DNA of 64,000 nucleotides from Euglena gracilis (GCA_039621445.1 CP154954.1:13014716-13078715); one strand, 5' to 3'. Positions 11,079 to 22,754 are shown, counted from the first letter of the stretch. Notes: generated by a model from the letters alone, not told the origin. Translations and numbers: made by a program.

Positions 11079-13039
11079 CGGTGACGTGTGTGTTTCTGTG
11101 GTCGGCTCGTCAATTCACAAATCATGTCAGTTGAAGACCTTCTGAAAACGAAGATTTGCTGAAATGGATTCAAGATGAGGTTATGTGCCACGACCTCCCC
11201 CTCTTCAGGTCCAATGCGATCTATTTGGATAGTTTTGGTCGTGAAAATCAAAATAAAACAATTACAACACATTGCTCAAAATGTCTTGGCTTGAATTTTT
11301 AAAAGCAGCTTCGCAGGAGGTGAATTTCAAATATGGCGAAGTTTTCCCCGATCTGGGCTCCCCTTCTCTCCACTATTTTGTGGACCCCAGGGTATTAATA
11401 CTCCCAAGTGGTATGACCCAATCCAATAATGAAACACCCCCAAAAGTAACCCACCATGAACCGAGCGACAGGGGAGGAATTGATATGTGCAATGTTACCA
11501 ATTTCCGTAATTTTTCGCAGTTTTTCCGCAACTTTCGCATTTTTCTCTCAATTATCCCACAAAATTTTTTTTCCCGTTCCACAATGAATTCCGGCAATTC
11601 CTTGAACGTTCCACAAGGGAACCGAGGTGTTATTTTGTTGCAAATTTGCCGAAATTTCCAATATTTTCAATTTTTGACAAAATTTGGCGATTATCGCGCC
11701 TTTTTCGGCTTTCCCCAATATCTTCTGCAGAAACAGCATGTTATCAAAATGCCAGTAGTCATGCTTATGGACCTTTTTGGTGGAAGGATGTGAATTTCTC
11801 TTACGAAGGATGTGAATTACGGCTCAAAATTTCCATCGATATTGCAAAATGAGGAATTTTGTGAATTTTTTCTGCCCCCTCCAGCAGTAGTGTGTTAATT
11901 ACCAAAACCGCAATTTTCGAATTTTTTTTGCGCAACTTTCCCGCAATTCCCGCAATTTTTCAGCAATTTACCCGCAATTTTTCTGAAGTCCTCCGATATC
12001 AATTCCCCCCTCCCTGCGATGAGCAAAAATTAGCCCCCTGTGCGAAGAGTCGGGGACGGTAATTTTTTCCTGAAAAAACTGGGGGGTTTAACCCAACAAT
12101 CCCTCATTTCTATCTGGGATGCCTTTGGGCGTAGCACCGGAGGAAAATTTTTCGCATCTTTTGAAACCTGCCGAGGAGGGGGTGTTTGCGGTCCAGACAC
12201 CCCCTCCCAACGGGGGGACTGCCACGTCACCCCCAGGGGTGGATGATACAAGAACGACTGAAAAAACAAACAAACAGAACAAAGAGAGAAGGCGCAAGGG
12301 GACGAAGCCTTTGGGGCTTAGCACCGGAGGAAATTTTTCGCATCTTTTGAAACCTGGCCGAGAGGGGGTGTTTGCGGTCCCAGATTCCATACCCCTCCCA
12401 AGGCGCGGGGACTGGCCAGGCGTCACCCAGGGGGTGGTCCAGATTCCCATCAAATTGTTCAGATTCCCATCAAATTCAAGGCTTCCCGTCTATCCCTGCC
12501 TGGGGGTCCCTTTAGCTGGCCACTAGAAAAGGTTCATTGAAGTTAAAAAAATTCTAGCATTTTTGGAAACGGACCCCCGCGTGTTATTTTTGGGAGGTGA
12601 AGTGTTTGTACAGGGGTGTTCCAGACCACTCCTCCCGTCTTCAGACTGTTGGGGTCTGGGACCCCCCAGGAACTAAAAAAAAAAATGTTTGTCCTCCTGC
12701 GCTTTGCGCCAGAAATACACACAAACAAACAGGAAAACACAATTTTAGGCCTTTTTCAAGTCCGAAACTTTTCCGTCCTTTTTTTCCCCGGGAGAAAGTA
12801 CAACCCCCCCCCCTCTGGGGGTGTCCAGCAGCCCCCCCCCCCCCCTGCCCGCTCTCTTCATAACCTGCTCGACCCCACTCCTCGTCAGAGACAAAAAAAA
12901 ATGGTTTAGCGACCGCCTCCCTCGTCGCTGGACGAACATTCATGTTCGTTGGACAGGGGGATGGGAGGTTGTTGGGTGTTGAGAAAACGTTCAGACCAGG
13001 CTGGACGCCAATTAACAATGCAACCCCATTCCTGGTGAT

Positions 13040-13420
13040 CAGGCTCCCCCATGAGGGTTCACAGTACAACCCTGGGGGGGTCGACTGCAGCTAGTCCAAA
13101 TTTGGCTTGGACCCCTGGGGGAATTCTGCTTGCAGGATAGGTGTTTTTTTTAAAAAAAAAAAAGTGACCAGCGCGAAGCACCAGAAAAATTGACTGGCCA
13201 AAACCTGCCAAAAAATGGCCGTTTTGCAATTTTTGTGTATTTTTTTTGGAACAAAACCAGCCGAAAAAGAAAAAAAAACACTCCAAAAACCCGTCTCCAC
13301 CTGGGCCAGCAGCCAGTTGGGATGAGTTTTCCAGTTGGAAGACCTGGGGGACCCAAACCCCGGACCTCCCAGCAGAGAGGGGTCCAGCTAGTGGCTTTTC
13401 TAGTGGCTAGTTTTCGGACC
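13040..13420. mobile_element. Relic related to the element at 40,242
   Basis: Contains CTGCAGCTAGTCCAAATTTG, then an A-rich tract, the palindrome remnant CAGCGCGAAGCACC, GGAACAAAACCAGCC and CTAGTGGCTTTTCTAGTGGC, in the same order as the element at 40,242-40,702. Ends are not intact. Confidence 0.55.
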
Positions 13421-13440
13421 CCAAGGCAGAGCCTGGCTCT

Positions 13441-13464
13441 CATAATGCAATGTGTGTGTGTGTT

Positions 13465-13503
<39 letters not shown>

Positions 13504-13512
13504 GTGTTTGTG
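13441..13512. repeat. (GT)n microsatellite
   Basis: GTGTGT tract interrupted once by GTTTAGG. A shorter version is at the same place in the first sub-copy (9,160-9,200). Confidence 0.9.
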
Positions 13513-13825
13513 CATTTAGTTTTTGATTCCAGGTGTTGATTTTTCATTGCAAATTGTCCCACCATGTTGGTTTTTCACTGGCACTCGATTCGGCTGCATT
13601 GGTCCTGCACTTTTACACCTGCAATCTAACCAAGTTTTTCAAATTTAACTTTCGTTCCACTTGCTTGCTGGAGTATAGTAAGGCAACACTTTCTTCCTTC
13701 CTACCTCATTCGTTGCACTGCGACCACTTTGACCGTGCCATGTCTTTGCCTGTGGTAACAGAGGGTGCTTTGTTTGTGGGTCTGTGTGCAGTGTCGACTG
13801 AACTGCACTCCAACCCTGCAGCGTG

Positions 13826-13985
13826 AGTGTATGGGTTGGATTGCTATAAAATCTAACAAACTGGAAGGCCCGGACCCCTTTTCATTGGGCAAGGGGTGGG
13901 TGAGTAGGCACCTCAAAACACACATAGGGAATCAAACAAGAAAATAAAGCAAAACGCAGTTTTTGATCACACTCTCACCAGTGGA
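13826..13985. other. Small segment inverted relative to two other copies
   Basis: Read on the minus strand this matches 9,467-9,640 and 39,140-39,320 closely (CCACTGGTGAGAGTG at one end, CATACACTCACGC at the other), while the flanks on both sides match in the plus direction. It is therefore a clean inversion of about 160 bp with a small loss at the right junction. Confidence 0.8.
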
Positions 13986-14851
13986 TTTCATTTTTGTGTC
14001 CCTTTGGCTTTGGGAGGGGGGGGGTCTATGAAATATTATTGCACAATAAAAATCAACCTGCGTGGATCCCAGTGCATTTCACATTCCCCTTTGGAAAGTG
14101 GTCAACCAACGATGGTGGGTGAGGTGTGAACCGTCACTGCTTGATGGGACAAGATATTGGAAGATTTGGCACAATGCAGCTTTCGCGGCATGGCGCCTTT
14201 CCAACCCATCGTGGAACCATGGCAACCTGCTGAAGCGTCCCCCACTGGCTGCATCATTTGTTGACCACTGGTAGCAGTCCATTTTATTTGAGTTGGATTG
14301 GTCCATCTATTGAGTTCGATTGGTTTCGACGGTCAATCTGAATGAGATTCTTACCTGCAGCTAACCCCCAACATGTTCAGGATGCGCAATGAAAATACAT
14401 GTTGACACGTATGTTGCTATCATTGTGCAAATTGACTTTTTCTGGTGAAAACCGTTATATCCCCAACAAATTTTTTCTGCTTTCTCCTGAATGGTACCAT
14501 TTTGCGGGCTTTTTTTTTGGGGCGGGCTATTATATTTGGGGGGATTGCAATATTTTTGTGTACGACCCCCTGAAATTCTGGGACAAGGAGGGGGCTTTCA
14601 GAAGTAGTGAGTGTGACTGGTTCAGCCTGCGTCCATCAACCAATCGCCCCCCGCCGACACCTAATTGTACAGCTTCCCACGTTTTCCCCTGCTTCGGGCC
14701 CAGGCTTCTTCAGCTGTTCTGAAATGCTGAATTGGTGAGTTAACTTTGAAGTCAAACCTGGTGGGTCACGAGAGTTATGTGCGGATTTTGTGCATAGCCA
14801 TGATTTCGTAGTTTTTGCATTTGGGGAGAGGAATCCAGACCGAATCTCGGT

Positions 14852-15121
14852 ATGCTTCGGAGTAGTAAGAGAGTACGAATTCACCAGAAGCCCCAAAAAA
14901 CTCTGATTCTGAAGAAGTCTCTCCGCATTCCTTTGGGAGTCGCTGCCCGGAAGCCGTGCGGCAAGCTTGCTACCATTGAGGTGTGGTGCGGAAGCTGCAG
15001 GGAATCCTGCTCAGTAGTTGACTCCATGGGCTGTTTACCACAGCTGCCTTTGCTTTTGGCTTTTGCTGGCTTTTCTATGGGTTTCCTTGGTTGGGATCAA
15101 CCCGCGTGCGAGCACCTATAG
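14852..15121 (+). pseudogene. Gene fragment with GKLATIEVW, copy A
   Basis: The frame reads KKSLRIPLGVAARKPCGKLA then TIEVW, and copy B (split at 40,995 by an insertion) reads KKSLPIPLGVAPR | KLCDKLATIEVW. After VW the copies differ by four bases, so copy A shifts out of frame. Copy B continues KRHKLQGILFGG. Conserved codons on both sides suggest a real ancestral exon. Family not recognised. Confidence 0.4.
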
Positions 15122-15354
15122 TTAAAATGCCCGAACATGGCCTAAAATTTTTTTTGACCCGCTGTTGGTGGGGGTCCGCAAACTGAAGCCATCAGGTGAT
15201 GATTTCTGTGAAAGTGGATGGCAACCGGTGGATATGGTGGACGATGGTTGTGCAACCTGCCCCTTTGACAAACAAGCAAGCCCATTTAGTGCCCATTTGT
15301 GTGAAGATAAAAATACATTGATATCTGATCGTACACATTGCAACCAAGCAGTTA

Positions 15355-15445
15355 CAGCAAAAAATGGCCTAATAAGGCCTAAAATGGCTTAAAAATGGCC
15401 CAAAATGACCTAAAATGGCCCAAAATGGCCCAAAATGAAAAAAAA
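15355..15445. repeat. GGCCTAAAAT / GGCCCAAAAT array
   Basis: Short imperfect tandem units of 10-11 bases (AAAATGGCCT). Similar arrays are at 23,030-23,115, 24,330-24,415, 42,830-42,945 and 43,085-43,140. Confidence 0.85.
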
Positions 15446-15779
15446 ATTGCGGCGCGAATGTGTTATGACCCATTGAATGTTTTTGTTGTGAGTGGAGCTT
15501 GAAACAGCTTGAATGACTTTTTGACCTCCTGAAAATGTGAAATGGATTCCAACAGCTTGAATGGTTTATGTGGCAAATGATTGTCTCTTCTTATATAGGG
15601 TGGGATCCATGCTCATGGCTTCAGCAAGCTTCTCCTGCAAGGACCTAAAACCGAGGCACCTGGAACATTCTGTTAAATTTTATTAAAAAGGCAAGCAATT
15701 GAATTGAAAAAATAAGTGATTTCCCCACACCTTCAGCTCTATTTAGCACGTTTGCTTTGAGCAATTGTCCCACGATGAA

Positions 15780-15860
15780 TGTGTGTGTATATGTGTATAT
15801 ATTATATTGTAATATATATAATTATTTAATTCTATAATAAATAATATAACAATATATTTT
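15780..15860. repeat. AT-rich tract
   Basis: TATATG/TATAATAAAT sequence between two non-repetitive blocks. No gene. Confidence 0.7.
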
Positions 15861-16049
15861 TCAATTTTTGAAGTTTTTGAGCTGTTTGGAATCAGCGCTA
15901 TTGTATTTCCTCAGAACAGGGTTTTGCATCCATACCAGACAACATTTTGTCCAACATTTTTTTTCACAGGATTTGTTTATGTCCAATAGTTTTCATCAAA
16001 TGCACAGGAGTTCACTGAACCATGATGTTTTTTTCTTTTGGTCCCATGC

Positions 16050-16271
16050 TTAATTTTGGCCCATCCAACTAGAGGAAGTTGTGAGGTTTGTGTGCTCCGC
16101 TACGTTCGTACACCTGCGGCATCTAGGTTTTTCCCCCAGTGGCACACTCCTCTTAAAAGCATGAATGCATGCATACATGCATTTGCAAAAGTTTGCAGGA
16201 AAACACCTATGAAATGACTGGGCACTACTGGGCGCACTGTTCATGAGTGGGGCGACTGGCTTTGCTGACAC
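16050..16271 (-). other. Block shared with 43,331-43,560, possible minus-strand exon
   Basis: Minus-strand translations of the two copies share RCFxAN, VPLGEK and NVAEHTNLTTSSxWMGQ with no frameshift. The plus-strand frame is also preserved (EEVVRFVCSAT, FSPSGT). The ratio of silent to replacement changes is about the same on both strands, so the two copies alone do not show which strand, if either, is coding. Confidence 0.35.
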
Positions 16272-16619
16272 TCATAGGTGGGGTTCCGTGCATACATTCA
16301 TTTAGTGACTGGGGGGGGAACTTTTTCCCGGGCCTACCCACACACCCACTTTTTTTTATAAAAAAATGACCAATCCATGACCCCCCCCCCAGGATGGTTA
16401 ACACCCACCTGCCCACCCAAAATCGGGCCAAAATCGACGGGGCCTCTGGAACCACCCGGGGGGGGGGGGTGCGCCATGGGTCAGAATTTCGCAGCATTTT
16501 TTTGCTTCTTCGGCAACCGACCCACCCACTCTCGAAATCCCCCCGGGGGTGTGGTCGCATAGGTGTTAAGGTAAGGTTCCATGACTGGGCGTGATTTCGG
16601 CCACATCTAGCCACGTTTG

Positions 16620-16760
16620 GCCACATTTATCCTTTCATCTCCCTTTTTGTCCGCTTCTGGCCATCTTTCCGTTTGTTACCTATGCCTGTTTTGGAGTATT
16701 TTCGGTCATTTTTACCCACTGTTGACCTTGACCACTTTTGGCCTGTTTTGACCTTTTCTG
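16620..16760. repeat. Degenerate TTTTGGCC-type array
   Basis: Imperfect units such as CACTTTTGGCCTGTTTTGACC. Same style as 3,096-3,480. Confidence 0.6.
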
Positions 16761-16869
16761 AAACTGGGATTTCTGTGTGTGGACTGGTTGTGAGTGAGCG
16801 TGACTGGGCATGACTGAGCGTGACTGCGTCTGGGATTCTGGATGACCATAGGTGCTTGGTGGGGGGGAA

Positions 16870-17065
16870 TAATTCCTTAAAAATTTCTTTTAACTCGCGT
16901 TCACACACGTTTCGATGTGTTCTGGTATAAATCCTGAAAGTGAAATGTGGAACCATCCCACAGGCCACAAAATGGGGTATGCCGAAGACAAGACGTAGCA
17001 CACATCATGTCTGCCAAATAATTGCAAAAAAGTCTGCAGTTGCTGCTCAAAAGCGAGTGGAATAT
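16870..17065. other. Block present inverted at 44,555-44,745
   Basis: The plus strand here matches the minus strand of copy B (for example TTTGCAATTATTTGG and ACTTTCAGGATTTATAC read on minus). It forms one inverted interval with 18,425-18,655; the material between them in copy A (17.1-18.4 kb) is an insertion. Confidence 0.75.
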
Positions 17066-17643
17066 AGTGAAGGTTGCTCCGTGCTCTCAGATGGTGCTTG
17101 TGTAATTTTTTTTTACATTCTAATTATACGTGTATCTCAAAGATTGCGATGTTTGCGAGCATTTCAGAGGTCTTTCCTGCTGGGGGCTTGAAAACGTGTT
17201 GTCTAAAGAAAGGGGGGGGTCCACCGGTTGGCAGTTGGACCCGGTTGGTAAAAACAAGCAAACAAAGTTCAAATACATTGGGCTTGTTGGGACTTTTCGG
17301 TGAATCTTTTGAGTATATATTTGAATATATTGAAAAATATAAAAACACTTAATAATGCTGTTGTTATGCGCCATTTTTTGTCTTTGATGATTTGCAGCAA
17401 ATAGCTGTTGATCAAAACCTGGTCAATTAGGGCACCAGGCGAGGCGCCCCCTCCGCCCCCGGGGGAGGGGGTCCAAGACTAAAAAAACCCCTGGGCTGGA
17501 CATTGAGTGCGTAGGTTGGGGGAATTGCATCCCTGGGGTCTGGGCGAGCCCTTTTCTGTTTTGAGTTGAGTTTTGAATTTTGTGTCACCGGGGTGCAGAA
17601 TGCCACCCTCTGCCTCCGGCGGAGGGGGGGTAGGGGGGGTGGG

Positions 17644-18085
17644 CAGGGTTCGATATAAGGAGGGCGTACATGGTTTAGGTGGGGGGGGGGTGTCCCTGCC
17701 CTCCCCCCCCCCCCTCCTGTCCCGCAGGGGGGGGTCCGGACCCCCCCCCCCCCCACCTGCAAGGGGGGTCCGGACCGACCCTCGGGGGCAAAAATTGACC
17801 CCCCCCAAAAAGGGTCAATTTTTTCCTCCGGCGCTTCGCGCCGAAAATTTTTTGCATTTTTGGCACATTTTTGCCCAAAAAGTGCCCAAAATGGCACTTT
17901 TGGTCGTTTTGTGGGGTCAAAAATTTTCGGCCCGGCGCTTCGCGCCGGGCCGAAAATTCGGCCACCCTGACCGCGCACCTGTTTAGGTGGGGGGGGGGTG
18001 TCCCCCCCCACCCCCCCCCCCTCCTGGCCCGCAGGGGGGGGGTCCCGGCCACCCCCCCCCCCACCTGTCCTTATATCGAACCCTG
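17644..18085. mobile_element. hAT-like non-autonomous element W1
   Basis: Ends CAGGGTTCGATATAAGGA and TCCTTATATCGAACCCTG form perfect 18-bp terminal inverted repeats. A perfect 8-bp direct repeat GGGGTGGG flanks the element (17,636-17,643 and 18,086-18,093), as expected of hAT insertions. The 442-bp body holds long C and G runs and two GGCGCTTCGCGCC palindromes (about 17,828 and 17,935), and looks like two related modules. The short relative at 47,127-47,273 has the same ends. There is no transposase, and the Pro/Gly-rich frames are low complexity. Confidence 0.85.
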
Positions 18086-18129
18086 GGGGTGGGTCCCTTG
18101 TACCCCCCTCCCACCCCCCCGGGGGGGTG

Positions 18130-18335
18130 GGGGTAGGGGCTGGTGGGTATCTTTTTCGGCGCCGAAGGCGCCGAAAATTTTGAAAAAGGTGCTATTTTTA
18201 GCATTTTCGGGCAAAAATGGGTGGGTCCCCCGGGACCCCCCCCCTCCCCTGGGGGGGCACCCTGGGGGTGGGTGGGTGTGCCGACCCCTTACCCCCCCCC
18301 CCCCCTCCCCCCCGGTCTTAAAAAAACCCCTGGTC
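18130..18335. mobile_element. Partial element related to 27,837-28,045
   Basis: Contains the palindrome GGCGCCGAAGGCGCC, GGTGCTATTTTTAGC, GTGGGTCCCCCGGGACCCCC and the right end GTCTTAAAAAAACCCCTGG. All have counterparts in the intact element at 27,837. The left end was not found. Confidence 0.5.
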
Positions 18336-18424
18336 CAGCCTACCTCTCAGCATTTCAGCATTGAAATGCCCTGCACCGATTCAGTTCTTGTATGCCTGGG
18401 GGGCACACCTCTTGCAATCTGAAG

Positions 18425-18655
18425 TGTGCCACTGGTTGAATGACTCTCCTTCCCAGCCTGCCACGGGGTTGCCTCCGGGCTATGTCGGACCTCCTTCCCC
18501 CCCCCAACCCTGACCGCTTTGTGTGCACCAGTGGTGCTGGTTTGACCTCGCTGAACCATCAAATGTGCTGGAGGGAGCCGCCCGTGGGACGCTTCACAGG
18601 CGAATTTGCACAATTCCAGTGATTTCCAGTGATTTTTTTTTGTTTGGGAGAATGG
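18425..18655. other. Block present inverted at 44,327-44,525
   Basis: The minus strand reads CAGCACATTTGATGGTTCAG and CAGGCTGGGAAGGAGA, in the same order as the plus strand of copy B. Neighbouring sequence from 18,660 on is in the same orientation as copy B (44,750 on). Confidence 0.8.
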
Positions 18656-18689
18656 CGAATGTCCAATAATCGGGAAGCGGTCAGTGCTG

Positions 18690-18879
18690 TATGAACCAGG
18701 CATTTCCCCCTGACCATGGGATAAAAAATTGCAAGCGATGTAAAGAAAATCTCGGAAATTCAAACAGAACCGCCATGGAGGCCTTTCAAACCCACGGGGA
18801 CGTGTACCTCCCCACAACATGGGAACGTGCCTTCGACCATGTTGCCTGCCAGAACAGAAGCACAAAGGAGTTCCCATAG
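18690..18879 (+). other. Short open frame in a conserved A/B block
   Basis: A frame with MEAFQTH and TTWERAFDHV ends in a stop at 18,877. The copy B block 44,755-45,010 keeps MEAFQTHH in one frame and TTWERVFGHG in another, so an indel separates them. Possibly an exon relic, with no recognised family. Confidence 0.3.
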
Positions 18880-19149
18880 AGATGGCATTTCCCCCCCGGC
18901 ACTATCTGTGTCGGGTGTGCCGCCCTCTACTCCTGTGACATCCCCCTCCCCTGGCGAAGGGGGCCGTGCTCGGGGGGGGGGGTGACCTGGTTTTTTTAAA
19001 GTATCCGAAGCATATCTTCGAATACTTTTCCACGCTGTTTTCTTTTTTCTGCTTTTTTCAAGCTTGCAGATCCGGGGCTGGCAAAGGACAAAAGCCCCAG
19101 ATTAACGAATTATTTACGTATTTTTTTTCTTTTTGCCGTTTCCCCCCTC

Positions 19150-19445
19150 AATCGATCAGAAATTCCCCAAAGGAGTGGGAATGTCTGCTTGTCTCCTCCC
19201 CCTTCGCCGGAAAATTGCCGCCATGGCGTCCACGTCGTCATTCGCCTCCCAGTCATGTGCGTGCCGCGGGCACTGTACCAGCCCCTCACTCGCCCCGGCA
19301 CACTGTATTCCGCCTCGGTCGCCTCCATCCCCAGGGTGGGACACGCCGCCGGTTGCCCAGGCGTGGGGATGCCATTTTCCAGAAAGGGGCCAATGGAAGC
19401 TGAGTACCAGCCTCGGTACGTCGTCGTGGATTTGGCCTGCCTGTC
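19150..19445. other. GC-rich conserved block, candidate exon
   Basis: Strongly conserved with 45,540-45,830, including a GCCTCGGTCGCCTCCATCC core and GGGGATGCCATTTTCCAG. Reading frames are open on both strands (minus has MEATEAE and AGASEGL, plus has SASVASI), but indels break every frame between the copies. Coding in the past is likely; direction is unresolved. Confidence 0.35.
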
Positions 19446-20199
19446 TGAACCCCGGATATCAGGATATTCACCTCGCACTTTCTTTTTGACAATTCAGGAT
19501 TCTTTAATAATGAAGGTGTCCATTGTTATTTTTCCCCATTAGACCACAGAGCCCCCCCATCAGGCTTATGGTTGGGACAATTTAGTGTGGTATATCATTT
19601 GCGGTTTTCGGACGCTGTTCCTCAAACTCTTTTTTTTGTGTAGGTTGTTTTATTTTTGCAAGGTTTTGTTGTATGTGCGTGTGTTGATTTTGAGAGTTTT
19701 ATTTGGAAACTGATTCAATTTTCTGATTTGGGATCCAATTTTCAGCTGAGACCTTTTTTTCCAGAATCGAAGTTTTCAAATCTTTATCTTCCCAATAATA
19801 CAAACGTTCTGTTTCTTGACAACAGCACTTTTCTTTTAGGTGGCCCAATCGTTTAGTCTGGAACCGATTTTCTGCGTAATTTCCGAATTGCTTTGCATCT
19901 CGTTTCTAGCTTATTTTTTTCTACAGCTAAATGTATTGTAGATCGTTTGTAAAATTTCTGATCCACAAATATTCACCGCAATCGACGGACGTGCGACTTT
20001 TGCATTTCAACTCAGGCAAACAAAAATGTGATTTGATGTGAACTCAGGGAGTGGGTTCGGATTCCCCCTCGGGTCGCCCAGTCTCCCCCAGTCCACCAGT
20101 CCAGTACGCTCCACCAGTCCACGGCCACAGGGATCTGTGAAAATTGACGGGGCGAAACTTTTTTGTTTTTTTTTCCCAATACAAATGGTGAAACCGCGG

Positions 20200-20425
20200 C
20201 TCGTATTTTTTGTGTCCCGTTCTCCGCTGGCGCTGCCGGCCCACCCTGGCGGTCTCTCCCTCCCGCCGTCGTGCCTCTGCCACTTGGCTGGGACGCTCCC
20301 CCCTCCGGTCTGCACGGCAGCGCTGACTGCACCGCCAGCGCGCCGGGCCTTCCACACGCGCTCAGCCGCCGCGAGTCGCGCACTCTTGGGTGGCAAAGAG
20401 ACCTTTCTTCCCCTGGACTGACCCT
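20200..20425. other. GC-rich conserved block, candidate exon
   Basis: Matches 46,610-46,830. Both plus-strand frames begin SRSP, then HPGGLSLPPSCLCHLAGTLP. A one-base difference near 20,310 shifts the rest, after which both copies still contain the string translated as KETF then PLD and stop. The minus strand is also open. One copy or both is non-functional. Confidence 0.35.
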
Positions 20426-20519
20426 ATGTAGAAAGCCATCGACAACCGTTCATATGTCTCTGTCTTTTGCTCTTTGCCAATTTCATCATTTTAATGCATT
20501 TTTTCCCGAAATTTTTACG

Positions 20520-20880
20520 GCTTTTTAAGGCTTTTTTTTTAAGGCATTTTAGGTCATTTTAAGGCTTTTAAGGCGCTATTTTCCAGGATGGTCTACGGGC
20601 TATCCAACCACCGTTTTTGATTTTGAATGTTCTCCAAAATCAAAAAGTCTGAGGAACACATTTTTTTTTGAGTTTTGGTTCGACAAATAATGTTTCAGCG
20701 ATGCCAGAAATTTTTCTTACTGGAGTTCGCTCATTTTTGGCGAGATTTTGCGCCTTGCTATTTGTTCGGTCGGAGAAAATTCTGCCAGTCCAAAATTTTA
20801 AGGCATTTTAAGGCGTTTTGGCAAAAAATTTCTGGTATATTTTAACGCATTTTTAGGTTTTTTAAGGTGCCTTAAAAGTA
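20520..20880. repeat. TTTTAAGGC-type degenerate repeat
   Basis: Units such as TTTTAAGGCATTTTAGG and TTTTAAGGCGTTTTGG are grouped at 20,520-20,580 and 20,795-20,875. Part is shared with 49,310-49,350. Confidence 0.6.
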
Positions 20881-22480
20881 ATAATGCCTGGCCAGGAGGA
20901 AGGTGCTGGGGGTGAACTGGGCCAGCCAGATGGGGCCAGACGGAGTCAGACAGGAAACACCACAGCAAGTCCCGTGAAAAAATAATCCACCCAATGAAAG
21001 CAACCCTTTTGTGAGTAACCTTCAAATTTCCGCAACCCTTTCAATAATTTGGCCTGAAACCTAAATGCAAGCAACCTTCAAATAGAAACAACCCCTAACC
21101 AGATGCCATGAAGAAAATTTTTAAGAAAATTGCATTGGAGCGACTGAAAAAAGCATTCCAAATTTGAGCAACCCCCAAATTTTGATCAATTTAAGCCCTT
21201 TTTCGGAAACACATATGTGGGACTCGTGTTTCGGGGGATTTAGCAATCGAAGCAGATGTTTTCCAAGGGAAAAACATGCCTTTTTCTCCTCTTCTAAGAT
21301 ACAATGTGCCATTGCTTGCCCGTGCCAGGAACAACACACACAAAACATTGACGTGTTTTGAACAGGGGGGCGCGTTTCCCTCTGAACAACCCCCTCCCTC
21401 AGCGCTTCGCCTTTTGGCTTGTTTTGCTCGTGGCCCAAAAAAAAACCGGTAACCAGCAAAATTGTCCTCTTAAGATTCATCCCCCGGCCTGCCCTTCATC
21501 TGTGCCGGAGCAAAGCGCCGGGTGGGGTTATGTGAAAAAAGCACTGCAATTTTGACTAGGCGGAGTGCATCTTTTTACACTGCGCTCTCAGCCTGGCCAT
21601 GGTTCTGATATGCAAGTTGAATTATTACTTTTTTTTTTTGCAAAACCCAAAACTGTAAAATTTTGGATTGTTTTGTATATTTTTATTTTTCTATTTTTTG
21701 GGGGGGGGAACTCGCCAAAATGAAGTTGCATAAAACATATTTTTCGACCGATTCCATATCAGCAGTAATTGCATCATAAAAAATGCAATTACAATTGCAT
21801 CATAAAATATGCAATTTGTGCAAACCAACCATGCCATTTTGCAAATTCCGTGTCAGGTTTTCTTTTGGTGAAGCATTTTTGCTGTTTATTCGTTGTTTTT
21901 TTTTTAAAAAAAAATTCAAAAAAATTGATTATGTTGTGTTTATGTTATGTTAAAAAATGGTTGTGTTGTGTTATGTTTTTTTTAATCCTGGCACAGAAAA
22001 GTGCAAATAATTGTCTGAAAAACGCACTGTGTTTGCTTATGGTGATGGTTTATTTGCAGCATTTGCACACATTAATCACCCAAAGACACCAGCAATGTTT
22101 GTGTGGACAGGGTTTATATGAAAACAAGTGAAATAATAACACAGTTTCATCACATTTATTTTCCAGCTCCAAACATTAAGGCTCTTGGTTTGTTTTAAAG
22201 TGGTTGGGGCACAAATGTGAATATCGTCCATGTATGCAGTTGCGGACATTGACATCATTTTATTGTGGTGTGGGTGTCACAGAGTTTGGATATTAGTGGA
22301 ATAGTAATAGTCACTGAACTCTACTGGTAACCGATTGCAGTTCTCCTATGCGTTTTATCCCCTCATCAACCACCAGTGGCAGATTTAACAGCCCCTTCTA
22401 CCTATTTATTTTGTTGCATGTGAACTTCCACTCCTTTCGTAACCAAAAACCTTCACAACGCAGGGCTTCGGAAAGCAACC
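20881..22480. other. Conserved but unannotated part of copy A
   Basis: Much of this (21,350-21,560 and 21,570-22,480) matches 49,430-50,060 and 52,085-52,450. It contains a GCAAAGCGCCGGGTGGGG motif at 21,510. No frame survives comparison. The 2-kb element of copy B is inserted at the point equivalent to about 22,110. Confidence 0.5.
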
Positions 22481-22554
22481 AAAAGGGTGGGCATGTTACC
22501 CCACCCCCGGAAAACCACCTCCCGCTGACAGTAGTTTATGTGTAAACATGCATA

Positions 22555-22745
22555 CAAAACATACACATATATGCCAGATATATGCCATACATTTATAGGT
22601 ATGTGCATATACACGTACGTATATGTACATATACACGTACGTATATGTACATATACATATGCACAAACAGCTGCCATGTGTATACATATACACATGCATA
22701 TACATATGTATAATGTATATATGTATACATACACATGTATAATTG
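22555..22745. repeat. CATATACACGTACGTATATG microsatellite
   Basis: Alternating purine-pyrimidine repeat. It abuts the gene fragment at 22,755 and extends its frame artificially. Confidence 0.9.
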
Positions 22746-22754
22746 CAGACCAAA

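Larger units (their letters stand above)
10120..14280. repeat. Internal tandem duplication inside copy A, second unit
   Basis: Second unit of the duplication described for 5,220-9,960. It lacks the 6.3-7.6 kb insertion but has its own changes, including the inverted segment 13,826-13,985. Confidence 0.8.

Noticed and set aside
17427-18204. Pro/Gly-rich frames on both strands
   Set aside because: They follow the C and G runs of transposon W1 and its neighbours.
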